A stretch of DNA of 64,000 nucleotides from Streptomyces odontomachi (GTDB taxonomy: Bacteria; Actinomycetota; Actinomycetes; Streptomycetales; Streptomycetaceae): assembly GCF_024435355.1 (NCBI RefSeq), contig NZ_JAMJWG010000012.1, positions 186,001-250,000 of the forward strand. Direction: 5' to 3'. The position numbers and the translations under genes were made by a program. The first letter of the stretch is position 1; every line of letters begins with the position of its first letter. A model generated the notes under the pieces. The model made no database searches. It saw only the letters and a program-made list of their open reading frames with translations, and was not told the origin of the DNA. Below are positions 8,007-16,842 of this stretch, one piece after another.

Positions 8007-8395
8007 CCGCGGGTGCGCCGCGGTCCAGGGTCGCCATCACCGTCACCGTCCGCGTTTCATCCGTTCGGGGCCCGGTGACGACGCCGAGGCCAGGCACCGG
8101 ACGCCCGTGCGATCTCCCCTTCGAACGAGGGATGGCGGCTTCGGTGCCACGAGGTCGGCGACTCCGGGCGCGCGGGTACGGACGGTCCGTCCGGCGGCCT
8201 TGGGAACACCCGGAGGGAAGGATTCCGCAGCCATCCGCTGCGACGAGGTTCCCGAGCTCGCGGCCCGCGCCCGGCCGGCCTCCGCATTGCGGACTCTTTA
8301 CCTCCGCCCACCGCAACCTTCGCGGTGATCGAGCGGTAGTCACGGCGTCCGAGTACGCCGGACAGGTCACCGTTCCCTCCGCCGTAAGGAGCAAC
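8007..8395. other. intergenic region, no gene seen
   Basis: About 390 bp between two co-oriented secreted-protein genes. I find no conserved open frame on either strand and no clear hairpin; the promoter of the 8396 gene must lie here. Confidence 0.4.
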
Positions 8396-8716
8396 ATGTC
8401 CCTCCCCCTGACCCGCCGGATCGCCCGCACCGCGCTGCTCGTCGCGGCGGGCGCGGCTCCCGTGATCGGTGCGGCGGGCTCCGCGAGCGCCACGGTGCTG
8501 CCCGAGATGTCGACGCCGGTCGGACTGAGCACCCTCGACCACGCACCCACCGGCGTGGTCGACTCGGCCTCGAAGGAGGTCACGCGGACCGCCGACGGCA
8601 CGGCTGGCAGCCCCGTGACCGCCGCCCAGCGGATGGCCGGTGGCGCGGCGGGCAGCGCGGGCATGGCCGCGGGTGGCACGGCCGCCCACACCATGCACGG
8701 CCTGCCGGCGGCCTGA
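8396..8716 (+). CDS. small secreted protein
   Basis: 106-residue protein with a typical signal peptide: basic N-terminus (MSLPLTRRIART), hydrophobic core (ALLVAAGAAPVIGAAG) and a probable cleavage site after SASA (about residue 32). The mature part is about 74 residues, rich in Ala, Gly, Thr and Met, without cysteines. It has an AAGGA ribosome site 6 nt before the ATG. I recognise no domain; similar small exported proteins of unknown role are common in streptomycetes. Confidence 0.75.
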   Translation: MSLPLTRRIARTALLVAAGAAPVIGAAGSASATVLPEMSTPVGLSTLDHAPTGVVDSASKEVTRTADGTAGSPVTAAQRMAGGAAGSAGMAAGGTAAHTMHGLPAA

Positions 8717-8814
8717 CGCCCTACTGCACCCCCCTCGGAAGTGCGACGCTGCGGCATCCGCCGCTCACCGCGCCCCTGAGGGGGGTGCCGTCGTGTCAGC
8801 CGCGCCGCACCGCG

Positions 8815-9975
8815 TCAGGCCAAGCGGTGGACCGCCGCCGCGACACGTTCGTCCGTCGCGGTGAGCGCGACGCGCACGAAGCGGTCACCGGCAGGGCCGT
8901 AGAAGTCGCCGGGCGCGACCAGGATGCCGAGGTCGGCCAGGTGCGCGACGGTGTCCCAGCAGGACTCGTCCCGGGTGGCCCACAGGTAGAGGCTGGCCTC
9001 ACTGTGCTCGATCCGGAAGCCGTGCTTCAGCAGCGCGTCCCGGAGCGCAGCGCGCCGCGCGAGATAACGCTCGCGCTGCACGCGCACGTGCTCGTCGTCG
9101 CCGAGCGCCGCGATGACCGCGGCCTGCGTCGTGGCGGGCGTCATCATGCCGCCGTGCTTGCGGATCTCCAGCAGCTCGCCGAGCACCCGCTCGTCACCGG
9201 CGAGGAACGCGGCACGGTAGCCCGCCAGGTTGGACCGCTTGGAGAGCGAGTGCACGGCCACCAGGCCCTCGTGGGAACCACCGCAGACGTCCGGGTGCAG
9301 CACCGAGACCGGCTCCGCCGCCCAGCCCAGTTCCAGGTAGCACTCGTCACTGAAGACCAGCACGCCGTGCTCGCGCGCCCAGGAGACGATGCGGGTCAGC
9401 TCGTCCTTGCCGAGCACCCGGCCGGTCGGGTTGGAGGGGCTGTTGAGCCAGAGCAGCCGCAGGTCCGTCGGGTCGAGTTCGGTCGGGTCGTCGTAGTCGA
9501 CGGCCTCGGCGCGCGCCAGCCGGGCGCCGACCTCGTACGTCGGATAGGCGAGCCGCGGGTAGCCGACCCGGTCGCCGGGGCCCAGGCCGAGCTGGGTGGG
9601 CAGCCAGGCGACCAGTTCCTTGGAGCCGACGATCGGCAGCACGTTGCGGTGGGTCAGGCCGCGCGCCCCGAGCCGCCGCTCGCACCAGTCGGTGAGCGCG
9701 TCACGCAGCTGCGGGGTGCCCCACACCGTCGGGTAGCCCGGCGAGTCCGCGGCCTCGGCGAGGGCCTTCTGGATGAGGTCGGGCACCGGGTCGACCGGGG
9801 TGCCGATGGACAGGTCCACGATGCCGTCCGGGTGAGCGGTCGCGGTCGCCTTGTACGGCTCCAGCCGGTCCCAGGGGAAGACCGGCAGCCGGTCGGAGAC
9901 CGCCAGGAAGGAGGACGGAGGGGTGGAAGGGGAGTCAGGGGTGGACGCGGAGGCGGTGCTGGACACGGTGCTCAC
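8815..9975 (-). CDS. dapC: succinyldiaminopimelate aminotransferase
   Basis: 386-residue class I/II PLP aminotransferase, the DapC step before DapE. PLP-fold landmarks: WLNSPSNPTGRVLGKDEL, FSDECYLELGW, and the Schiff-base lysine in VHSLSKRSNLAGYRAAF. The GTG at 9975 follows AGGAACAGGAAA; a second GTG three codons later is possible. The first 22 residues are a Ser/Thr/Pro-rich leader. An 18-bp tandem repeat lies about 35 bp upstream in the leader. The ferredoxin gene is upstream on the same strand. Confidence 0.92.
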   Translation of the reverse strand: MSTVSSTASASTPDSPSTPPSSFLAVSDRLPVFPWDRLEPYKATATAHPDGIVDLSIGTPVDPVPDLIQKALAEAADSPGYPTVWGTPQLRDALTDWCERRLGARGLTHRNVLPIVGSKELVAWLPTQLGLGPGDRVGYPRLAYPTYEVGARLARAEAVDYDDPTELDPTDLRLLWLNSPSNPTGRVLGKDELTRIVSWAREHGVLVFSDECYLELGWAAEPVSVLHPDVCGGSHEGLVAVHSLSKRSNLAGYRAAFLAGDERVLGELLEIRKHGGMMTPATTQAAVIAALGDDEHVRVQRERYLARRAALRDALLKHGFRIEHSEASLYLWATRDESCWDTVAHLADLGILVAPGDFYGPAGDRFVRVALTATDERVAAAVHRLA

Positions 9976-10474
9976 TTTCCTGTTCCTGCGGATCGGTGCC
10001 CGCGGTCCTGTTCGTGTTCCGGTTCGTGTTCGCGTTCCGGTTCGTGTTGGCGTTCCGGTTCCGAGTGCTGCGGATCGGGGCCGCGAGCCTGCGATCGGTG
10101 CCCGCGCGGGACCGCGGGCCGCGGGCGGCTCGGTACCCGGGCGGTCGGCCGCCGCTCGTCGGGCGGCGGGCGCCCGGGGACCACGGCCGGCCACCACCCC
10201 CATGATTCCAGCCAGCCGCTCCCACCGCCCCGCCACATGCCTCGGTCCCGCACGGCGGCGGGCCGTACGGGACCGATGCGACGCTCCCCGGTGCTGCACA
10301 GCGCCCGGAACTGCCGGGCCGCTCACTGCCTCGGCCGACGATCCGGGTGGCCGAGACCTGCGTGGTCCGAGGGACTCAGGCCAGCGGCACCGGGTCGGGC
10401 GTGCGGGGCGCGGCTGCCTGCGCGTTGCGCGCCTGCTCGCCGGCGGGGCGGAAGCCCGCCGGATGGGCGGGTGC
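9976..10474. other. intergenic region between dapC and the ferredoxin gene
   Basis: About 500 bp. Apart from the tandem repeat at 10011-10058 I see no conserved reading frame. Frames through the repeat yield only Asn/Arg/Thr-rich or Gly/Thr-rich artefacts. Confidence 0.4.
10011..10058. repeat. 18-bp tandem repeat in the dapC leader
   Basis: Plus strand: a 12-nt partial unit (TTCGTGTTCCGG), then two 18-bp units, TTCGTGTTCGCGTTCCGG and TTCGTGTTGGCGTTCCGG (two differences). All lie 36-83 bp upstream of the dapC start. Confidence 0.7.
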
Positions 10475-10795
10475 TTACTGGTTCTGCGGCGGCAGCGCGG
10501 CGATGAAGGGGTGGTCGCGCTCGATGAGACCGAGCTTGCTGGCGCCGCCGGGCGAGCCGAGCTCGTCGAAGAACTCGACGTTCGCCTTGTAGTAGTCCTT
10601 CCACTCTTCCGGAGTGTCGTCCTCGTAGAAGATCGCCTCGACCGGGCAGACCGGCTCGCAGGCACCGCAGTCGACGCACTCATCCGGGTGGATGTAGAGG
10701 GCCCGCTGGCCCTCGTAGATGCAGTCGACCGGGCACTCCTCGATGCACGCCTTGTCCTTCAAGTCCACACAAGGCTGCGCGATGACGTAGGTCAC
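10475..10795 (-). CDS. fdxA: seven-iron ferredoxin
   Basis: 106-residue electron carrier of the actinobacterial FdxA type. The N-terminus reads PCVDLKDKACIEECPVDCI and a second cluster site reads CVDCGACEPVCPVEAIF, the pattern of [3Fe-4S][4Fe-4S] ferredoxins. The C-terminal extension (WKDYYKANVEFFDELGSPGGA) is typical of this family. The GTG at 10795 has a GAGGAGG site. Possible partners include P450 enzymes, but no specific one is shown here. Confidence 0.93.
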   Translation of the reverse strand: MTYVIAQPCVDLKDKACIEECPVDCIYEGQRALYIHPDECVDCGACEPVCPVEAIFYEDDTPEEWKDYYKANVEFFDELGSPGGASKLGLIERDHPFIAALPPQNQ

Positions 10796-10933
10796 GCTGT
10801 CGTTCCTCCTCGATAGGGCGCTTGCGGGCCTCCTCAGGCCCGCCGCCTGGCGCGCGGGAGCGCGGCTCGTCGATGCCCGCACCTAGTATCTCCGGTCTGG
10901 GACCGGATCCGAACACGAGGGGTGGGCCAAGCC

Positions 10934-12022
10934 GTGGAATTCGCCGCCAAGGGGCGCCTTGCTGTCCGCATTACCGCCGCTGACGTGGGCAAACGCGTTT
11001 CCGTGCGCCGCCTGGTGGGGTCCCCCGATTCCGGCGCCACATTCACGGACGCGGTCGGTGTTCTCACATCGTGGGACGATGGTGTGCTGATCATCACGCG
11101 CCGCTTCGGTGACCGGGTCAGGATCGAGGAATCCTCGCTCGTCGCTGGCAAGGTGGTACCCGCGGCACCGGCCAGACGCCGCGGCCCCGCCGCATCTTAC
11201 GAGGAACTGGCCCGGATCACCGCACGCGCCTGGCAGCCGGTGGAACGCGAGCGCCTCGGCGACTGGGAGCTGCGCGCCGCGGTGCGGACGGTACCGGGGG
11301 ACGGTGCCGGTGCGCAGGTGCGGCGCGTGGCGTTCACCCGCCGGGCCAACTCGGTGCTGCCGCTGGGGGATCCGGGGCTGCCCCTGGATACCGCCCTGTC
11401 CCGGGTGCGTGCCTGGTACACGCAGCGCGGCCTGCCGCCCTACGTCCAGGTCTCGACCGGTGCCGAGGGCACCCAGGAGTTGCTCGGCGCCCGGCTGGAG
11501 GCGGCCGGCTGGGTGCGTGAGGTGTCGTCCGAACTGCGGATCGCCCCGCTGGCGCCGCTCGCCGACGCCGGCGAGGGCGGCGACGCGGACGCACGTGAAG
11601 CGACCGTGCGGCGGGTGCGACTCGCCCGGGAGATCGACGCCGGATGGCTGCGGCAGTACAACCGGACCGGCGACGCCGCGGCCGAACCGGACCCCGTGGT
11701 GCGGGCGGTGCTGACCGCGGGGCCTTCGGTGTGGTTCGCCTCCGTGCCCGAGACCGACGGCACGGACGCCGGGGTGCCCGCGGCGATCGGGCGGTGCGTG
11801 GTGGACGGACGCTGGGCGGGCTTCATGGCCGTCGAGGTGGCGCCACACGCCCGGCGCCGTGGGCTCGCGACGGCCGTGATGACAGCGCTCGCCCGGCAGG
11901 CGCTGGCCGAGGGCGCGTCGGCGGCCTGGCTCCAGGTCGAATCGGACAACACGGTGGCGACGACGATGTACGGCGGAATGGGATTCGACGTGCACCACCT
12001 CTACCACCACTATCGGGGGTGA
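10934..12022 (+). CDS. GNAT-family N-acetyltransferase with N-terminal SH3-like domain
   Basis: About 362 residues. Residues 1-75 look like a small beta-barrel (VGKRVSVRRLVG, VGVLTSWDDGVLIITRRFGDRVRIEES). The middle (RANSVLPLGDPG, YVQVST) is conserved in actinobacterial two-part acetyltransferases. The C-terminus holds the acetyl-CoA site (VEVAPHARRRGLATAVMTALARQA) and YGGMGFDVHHLYHHY. I choose the GTG at 10934; the GTG at 10922 is possible. A TAGTAT -10 at 10884-10889 would give a roughly 38-nt leader. Substrate unknown. Confidence 0.82.
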   Translation: MEFAAKGRLAVRITAADVGKRVSVRRLVGSPDSGATFTDAVGVLTSWDDGVLIITRRFGDRVRIEESSLVAGKVVPAAPARRRGPAASYEELARITARAWQPVERERLGDWELRAAVRTVPGDGAGAQVRRVAFTRRANSVLPLGDPGLPLDTALSRVRAWYTQRGLPPYVQVSTGAEGTQELLGARLEAAGWVREVSSELRIAPLAPLADAGEGGDADAREATVRRVRLAREIDAGWLRQYNRTGDAAAEPDPVVRAVLTAGPSVWFASVPETDGTDAGVPAAIGRCVVDGRWAGFMAVEVAPHARRRGLATAVMTALARQALAEGASAAWLQVESDNTVATTMYGGMGFDVHHLYHHYRG

Positions 12023-12057
12023 CGGCCCGTACGCCGACCGCCCGAAAGGCCAGCCGC

Positions 12058-13011
12058 ATGCCCTCGTCGCACCCCGACCAGCCCCCGCACGACCCGCACG
12101 ACCCCCAGTGCACGCCGCGGCCCCCGGAGCCCGAGCGGGCCGCCGAGTGGCGGCGGGCGTTCGCCGTGGAGGCCCGGTCCGAGCGGCCGGACCTGGCCCG
12201 GCTGTGCCTGCTGGTGGCCGCGCAGGCGGACGGTGCCCTGGACGAGGCGGGCATCGACGCGGCCCAGGTCGAGCTGGACCGGCTGGCGGGCGAACTGCCG
12301 TTCCGACCCGGCGGATCGCACGCCTGGGCGCGCGCGCTGGCCGGGTTGCTCGGCGGACGCTACGACTTCCGTGGCACACCCGGCGACTACCGGCGGCTGG
12401 ACTCCTCGCTGCTGCACACGGTGCTGCGCCGGCGCCGCGGTCTGCCGATCCTGCTGTCCGTCGTCTGGATCGAGGTGGCGCGGCGGGCCGGGGCGCCGGT
12501 GTACGGGGTGGCGCTGCCGGGCCACTTCGTGGTGGGCATCGGACCGTACGGCGAACGGGCCGCCGAAGCGGGCGCGGAGCACGCGGCGTCGGGGGCGGAG
12601 TTGTCCGGTCAGGTACTGGTGGACCCGTTCCACGGAGGACGGGTCCTGACCGACGTCGACACGCAGCGGATCGTCGCCGGGGCGGCCGGGACGCCGCTGG
12701 AGGCCTCGATGCTGCGGCCCGCGGATCCGCTCGACGTGGTGGTGCGCATCCTCAACAACATCCGGGCGTGGGCCGCGGCGCGGCCGGAGCACAGTGACGT
12801 GGCCCTGTGGGCGGTGGAGCTGATGCTGCAACTGCCGTCGCACCCGGCCCGGTTGCGGCAGGAGCGGGCGGAGTTGCTGGTGCAGCGGGGGGAGTATCTC
12901 GCCGGGGCGGCGGAGTTCGAGGCGTATGCGAAGGTGGTGGGCGCGGTGGATCGGGGGGCGGCGGACGTGTTGCTTCGGCGCGCGCGGGCGGCTCGGGCGA
13001 TGCTCAACTGA
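12058..13011 (+). CDS. SirB1-type transglutaminase-like/TPR protein
   Basis: 317-residue protein. A disordered Pro/His-rich start is followed by the SirB1 N-terminal (transglutaminase-like) domain, with SSLLHTVLRRRRGLPILLSVVWIEVARRAG and GVALPGHFVVGIG carrying the conserved GxPGH. The C-terminal third (PSHPARLRQERAELLVQRGEYLAGAAEFEAYA) is TPR-like. The ATG at 12058 has GAAAGG upstream and follows the GNAT gene by 35 bp, so the two may be co-transcribed. Biochemical role not established. Confidence 0.85.
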   Translation: MPSSHPDQPPHDPHDPQCTPRPPEPERAAEWRRAFAVEARSERPDLARLCLLVAAQADGALDEAGIDAAQVELDRLAGELPFRPGGSHAWARALAGLLGGRYDFRGTPGDYRRLDSSLLHTVLRRRRGLPILLSVVWIEVARRAGAPVYGVALPGHFVVGIGPYGERAAEAGAEHAASGAELSGQVLVDPFHGGRVLTDVDTQRIVAGAAGTPLEASMLRPADPLDVVVRILNNIRAWAAARPEHSDVALWAVELMLQLPSHPARLRQERAELLVQRGEYLAGAAEFEAYAKVVGAVDRGAADVLLRRARAARAMLN

Positions 13012-13072
13012 CGCCCGAGCCGGGTTCTTGCTTCCGGGGCGCGCCCGGGGCGCGGTCATCGCCCTTCAGGCT

Positions 13073-13095
13073 CGTCCTCAAACGCCGGACGGGCT
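13073..13095. repeat. dispersed streptomycete intergenic repeat
   Basis: A 23-bp stretch (CGTCCTCAAACGCC, then GGACGGGCT) matches, from memory, a sequence found in many copies in streptomycete intergenic regions, usually just 3' of genes. It lies between the convergent SirB1-type and response-regulator genes. Confidence 0.4.
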
Positions 13096-13102
13096 CTCTT
13101 GC

Positions 13103-13717
13103 TCACAACCACCCCTTGTCCCTGGCTATCCGTACCGCCTCCGTCCTGTTGCGGACGGCCAGTTTCTGGATGGCCGTGGAGAGGTAGTTGCGGACGGTGC
13201 CTGGGGAGAGGTGGAGGGTGGTGGCCAGTTCGGCGTTGGTGGAGCCGTCGGCGGCGGCGCGTAGGACGTCGCGTTCGCGTTCGGTGAGGGGGTTGGCGCC
13301 TTCTGCGAGGGCTGCGGCGGCCAGGGTGGGGTCGATGACGCGTTCGCCGGTGAGTACCTTGCGGATCGCCTCGGCGAGCTGGGCGGCGGGGGCGTCCTTG
13401 ACGAGGAAGGCGTCGGCGCCGGCCTCCATGGCGGTGCGCAGGTAGCCGGGGCGGCCGAAGGTGGTGAGGATGACCAGCTTGAGGCCGGGGAGCGCGCGGT
13501 GGGTCTCCGCGGCGGCCTCGATGCCGCTCTTGCCGGGCATCTCGATGTCGAGCAGCGCCACGTCCACGTCATGGGCACGTGCCGCGGCCAGCACCTCGTC
13601 GCCGCGGGAGACCTGGGCGACCACCTCGATGTCCGGTTCCAGGCCGAGCAGCGCGGCCAGGGCCTCGCGGACCATCGACTGGTCCTCGGCGAGGAGGACC
13701 TTGATCGTGTGGCTCAT
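13103..13717 (-). CDS. NarL/LuxR-family response regulator
   Basis: 204 residues. The receiver domain (residues 4-120) has the acidic pocket E11/D12, phospho-acceptor D57 (LLDIEMPG), T at LTTF and K in FLVKDA. A LuxR-type HTH follows (ANPLTERERDVLRAAADGSTNAELATTLHLSPGTVRNYLSTAIQKL). It is the last gene of a four-gene operon (ABC ATPase, permease, histidine kinase, regulator) in which each junction is a 4-bp ATGA overlap. It probably controls its own transporter. Confidence 0.95.
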   Translation of the reverse strand: MSHTIKVLLAEDQSMVREALAALLGLEPDIEVVAQVSRGDEVLAAARAHDVDVALLDIEMPGKSGIEAAAETHRALPGLKLVILTTFGRPGYLRTAMEAGADAFLVKDAPAAQLAEAIRKVLTGERVIDPTLAAAALAEGANPLTERERDVLRAAADGSTNAELATTLHLSPGTVRNYLSTAIQKLAVRNRTEAVRIARDKGWL

Positions 13718-14991
13718 GCACCGGATCCTACGGGGGCCGTTTCGGCGGACGGGGTGGTGAGGGGGACGTTGGCGAGCAGGCGGAAACCGTTGCGCCGCCG
13801 GGACGCCGCCTCCAGGGTGCCGCCGACCGCTTCCAGGCGTTCGGTGAGGCCGGTGAGACCGTTGCCTGGGGTGGCGGAGCCGCCCGTGCCGTCGTCCTCG
13901 ACGGACAGTTCCAGCCAGGGGCCGTCCAGGGCCTGGCGGCGCTTCACGTCGATCGTGCAGCGCCGGGCCCCGGAGTGCCGGACGACGTTGGTGACCGCCT
14001 CGCGCAACGTCCAGGCCAGGGCCGACTCGCGTTCCTCGGTGAGGTCGGCGGGGAGTTCCAGGTCGGGTTTGGCCGGGACGACGGGGGTGATGCCGGCTGC
14101 GGTCAGCGCCACCTCGGCGCCGGCGAGTTCGCTGAGCAGCCGCGGGCGGCGGTAGCCGGTGACCGCCTCGCGGACGTCGGCGAGGGCCTGGCGGCTGACC
14201 TGCTCGATGTCCGTGACCTGCTGGGCGGCCTTGTCCGGCGCGCCGGGCAGCATCCGGCCGGCCAGCTCGCTCTTGAGCGTGATCAGGGAGAGCGAGTGCC
14301 CGAGCAGGTCGTGCAGGTCGCGGGCGAGCCTCAGGCGTTCCTCGTTGGCGGCGAGCTGGGCGACGGTGGCGCGTGCCCGGCGCAGCTCCACGGTCGTCAG
14401 CACCAGCTGTCGTACGCCGGTCATCGCGAAGCCGCCGAGCAGGATGGCCAGCATGGTGCCAGGGTTGAAGCCGTGCTTCGGTTCACCGTCGGCCAGCATG
14501 CCGAACCCCTCCGCCATGAGGGCCACGGTCAGGATCGCGTACGCGGCGAGCGGGAGGGGCAACGTGGCGCCGCAGGCCACCGCGACGTACACGTACAGCA
14601 CCACCCAGGCCTGGCCGAGGGTGCAGGTCAACGCCGTCGAGAGGGCGCAGAGCCCGACGAGGATCCACCAGACACGGGGGCGCTCCAGGGCGCGGCTGGT
14701 GTGCCGGAACACCAGCGACATGTACGACACCACGAAGATCGCGAGCCCCGTCCACCCCCAGACGGTGCCTGCGGTGCCGTGTTCGCCGCGCACCAGGCTG
14801 CTCGCCGGCTGGCTCAGGTACACCAGCCAGATGACCATCCAGAACAGCTTGCGGACGGCCTCGCGCCGGTTCCTGGGGGGCCTGCCGTAAGGAATCTGCA
14901 GGCCCCCTGGGCGGTCCTCGGACACGACCGTCGCCGCGGGCGCCTGCGACCCCGACCGCGACTGTGGCACGTCCTCGTGCACGACGCTCAT
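13714..14991 (-). CDS. DesK-type sensor histidine kinase
   Basis: 425 residues with about five or six membrane segments (residues about 50-210), then the HisKA_3 dimerisation helix LRLARDLHDLLGHSLSLITLKSELAG with phospho-acceptor H227, and a HATPase domain (N-box LREAVTNVVRHSGA, G-box VEDDGTGG, GNGLTGLTERLEAVGG). The start at 14991 overlaps the permease stop by 4 bp. This class often senses membrane or cell-envelope state. Its partner is the downstream regulator. Confidence 0.93.
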   Translation of the reverse strand: MSVVHEDVPQSRSGSQAPAATVVSEDRPGGLQIPYGRPPRNRREAVRKLFWMVIWLVYLSQPASSLVRGEHGTAGTVWGWTGLAIFVVSYMSLVFRHTSRALERPRVWWILVGLCALSTALTCTLGQAWVVLYVYVAVACGATLPLPLAAYAILTVALMAEGFGMLADGEPKHGFNPGTMLAILLGGFAMTGVRQLVLTTVELRRARATVAQLAANEERLRLARDLHDLLGHSLSLITLKSELAGRMLPGAPDKAAQQVTDIEQVSRQALADVREAVTGYRRPRLLSELAGAEVALTAAGITPVVPAKPDLELPADLTEERESALAWTLREAVTNVVRHSGARRCTIDVKRRQALDGPWLELSVEDDGTGGSATPGNGLTGLTERLEAVGGTLEAASRRRNGFRLLANVPLTTPSAETAPVGSGA

Positions 14992-15728
14992 GCCGTCCGG
15001 GTGTCCTTGCGGTACAGCCAGGCGGCGGCGCCGGCGAAGACGAGGAAGTAGACCACGAGGATGGCGAAGTCCTTGCCGTGCGGGACATCGCCCAGCTCGA
15101 TGGCCTGCCCGACACCGGCGTAGGCGTGCGTGGGCAGGTAATCGGCGATGTTCTGGAGCCACTTCGGGAACGTGGTCGTGGGCATCCACAGGCCGCCCAG
15201 GATGGACAGCACGAAGTAGATGATCATCGTGATGGGCCGGACCGCGTCACCGGTCGCCAGGTAGCCGATGGCCACCCCGAGCGCCGCGAAGACCAGGCTG
15301 CCCGCCCAGATCGCACCGGTCAGCGCGAGCCACTGCCCGGCGCCGAGCCGTACGCCCTTCGCAGCGGCCGCGACGACGAAGACCACGACGATCGAGGGCA
15401 GGCTGACCACCGCGGCACTGGAGATCTTGGCGAACACGTAGCCGCGGCCGGGCAGCGTGGTGAGCCGCAGCTGGCGCACCCAGCCGTTCTCGCGCTCCTT
15501 GGCGATGCGTTCGCTGTTGCCCATCAGGACGGCGGTGAGCGCGCCGAACGACGCCATCGACACCATGAAGAAGGTCACCAGGGTCAGCCCGGTCCCCTTG
15601 ACCTCGGTGTCGCTGCCCGCGCTGCCCGCGATGATCAGGAACAGCACGCACGGGTAGGCCACCGAGAAGAACAGGAACTTGCGGTTGCGCAGGGCCCGGG
15701 TGAGTTCGAGCCGGATCAGGCTGGTCAT
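14988..15728 (-). CDS. ABC-2 type transporter permease
   Basis: 246 residues with six hydrophobic segments. The N-terminus LIRLELTRALRNRKFLFFSVAYP and the central SERIAKERENGWVRQLRLTTLPGRGYVFAK are typical of ABC-2 exporters of drug or lipid type. Coupled by 4-bp overlaps to the ATPase upstream and the kinase downstream. Substrate unknown. Confidence 0.92.
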   Translation of the reverse strand: MTSLIRLELTRALRNRKFLFFSVAYPCVLFLIIAGSAGSDTEVKGTGLTLVTFFMVSMASFGALTAVLMGNSERIAKERENGWVRQLRLTTLPGRGYVFAKISSAAVVSLPSIVVVFVVAAAAKGVRLGAGQWLALTGAIWAGSLVFAALGVAIGYLATGDAVRPITMIIYFVLSILGGLWMPTTTFPKWLQNIADYLPTHAYAGVGQAIELGDVPHGKDFAILVVYFLVFAGAAAWLYRKDTRTA

Positions 15729-16672
15729 GCGGTCTTGGCCTCCTCGGCTGCGGTGATGGCGACGAAGGCCTGCTCCAGGCCGAGCCCGGCCACTTCGAGA
15801 TTGCGGGGGTACAGGTCGAGCCCGTAGACGGCGTGCATGGTGGCGTCGGCGTCCGTGGACTGGATGCGCACGGTGCGCCCGGAGACGTCGATGTTGCTGA
15901 GGAACGGCAGCTCGGCGAGCCGGCGCTCGAGTTCCTCGTCGAGGCCCTCCAGGTCGAACGAGATCCGGCGGGCGCCCGCCTTGGCCTTGATCTCGGCGGA
16001 GCTGCCGTCGGCGAGCAGCCTGCCGCGGTGCAGCACCAGCACCCGGTCGGCGATCGCGTCGGCCTCCTCCAGGTAGTGCGTGGCGAAGAGCACCGTGCGG
16101 CCCTGGTCGGCCTGTTCGCGCATGGTCGCCCAGAAGGCCTGGCGGGCGGAGACGTCCATGCCGGTGGTGGGCTCGTCCAGCACGATCAGGTCGTTGGCGC
16201 CGGCGGTGGCCAGCGCGAACCGTACGCGCTGCTCCTGGCCGCCGGAGAGCTTGTTGACCTTGCGGTCGGCTATCTGGGAGATGCCGGCCTGGGCGAGCAC
16301 CTCGTCGACCGGATGCCGCTTGGGGTGCAGATCGCAGGCGAGCCGCACCAGCTCCCTGACCGTGACCTCGTCCATCAGGCCACCGCTCTGGAGCATGGCA
16401 CCGACCCGCCCGGCGGCGATCGCCTCACGCGGCGTGCCGCCGAACAGCCGGACCGTGCCCTGGTCCGGGTTGCGCAGCCCGAGCAGCAGCTCCAGCGTGG
16501 TCGACTTGCCCGCCCCGTTCGGCCCGAGCAGGGCCACGGTCTGGCCGGCGGGCAGGTCCAGGGTGAGCCCGTCCACCGCCCGTACGTCCCCGTACGCCTT
16601 CGCCACCTGCTCGAAGCGGACCACCGAGGTGGCGGCGCCCGAGGTGGCGGCGGTTGAAACTGTCGTCGTCAT
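15725..16672 (-). CDS. ABC transporter ATP-binding protein
   Basis: 315 residues. Walker A LLGPNGAGKST, signature LSGGQEQRV, Walker B LIVLDEPTTGMD, H-loop FATHYLEEAD, and a 90-residue C-terminal regulatory extension typical of DrrA/NatA-like exporters. It starts at the ATG at 16672 after GGATGGGGGT and heads the operon. A perfect 6-2-6 palindrome lies about 60 bp upstream. Confidence 0.95.
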   Translation of the reverse strand: MTTTVSTAATSGAATSVVRFEQVAKAYGDVRAVDGLTLDLPAGQTVALLGPNGAGKSTTLELLLGLRNPDQGTVRLFGGTPREAIAAGRVGAMLQSGGLMDEVTVRELVRLACDLHPKRHPVDEVLAQAGISQIADRKVNKLSGGQEQRVRFALATAGANDLIVLDEPTTGMDVSARQAFWATMREQADQGRTVLFATHYLEEADAIADRVLVLHRGRLLADGSSAEIKAKAGARRISFDLEGLDEELERRLAELPFLSNIDVSGRTVRIQSTDADATMHAVYGLDLYPRNLEVAGLGLEQAFVAITAAEEAKTA

Positions 16673-16730
16673 ACCCCCATCCTGACGGGCGCAGCGCCCC
16701 AGCATCAGTGTCGGAGGTCGTGCCTTGGGG

Positions 16731-16744
16731 ATGACAGATGTCAT
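16731..16744. promoter_or_regulatory. palindromic candidate operator of the ABC/two-component operon
   Basis: ATGACA-GA-TGTCAT is a perfect inverted repeat 59 bp upstream of the first gene of the operon, with another ATGACA half-site at 16754-16759. LuxR-family response regulators bind such dyads, so autoregulation by the operon's own regulator is likely but not shown. Confidence 0.5.
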
Positions 16745-16761
16745 GGGTGAAGGCATGACAG

Positions 16762-16789
16762 GAATACGCCGGGGCACGCCGGCGTATTC
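16762..16789 (-). terminator. hairpin terminator after the PG-binding protein gene
   Basis: Perfect 11-bp stem (GAATACGCCGG / CCGGCGTATTC, 6-nt loop) located 54 bp past the stop codon of the leftward gene ending at 16843. Confidence 0.7.
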
Positions 16790-16842
16790 GAGTCGACCTC
16801 CTGACCACCGCGTACGGGGTGCCCGACGGGCGCCCCACGCGG

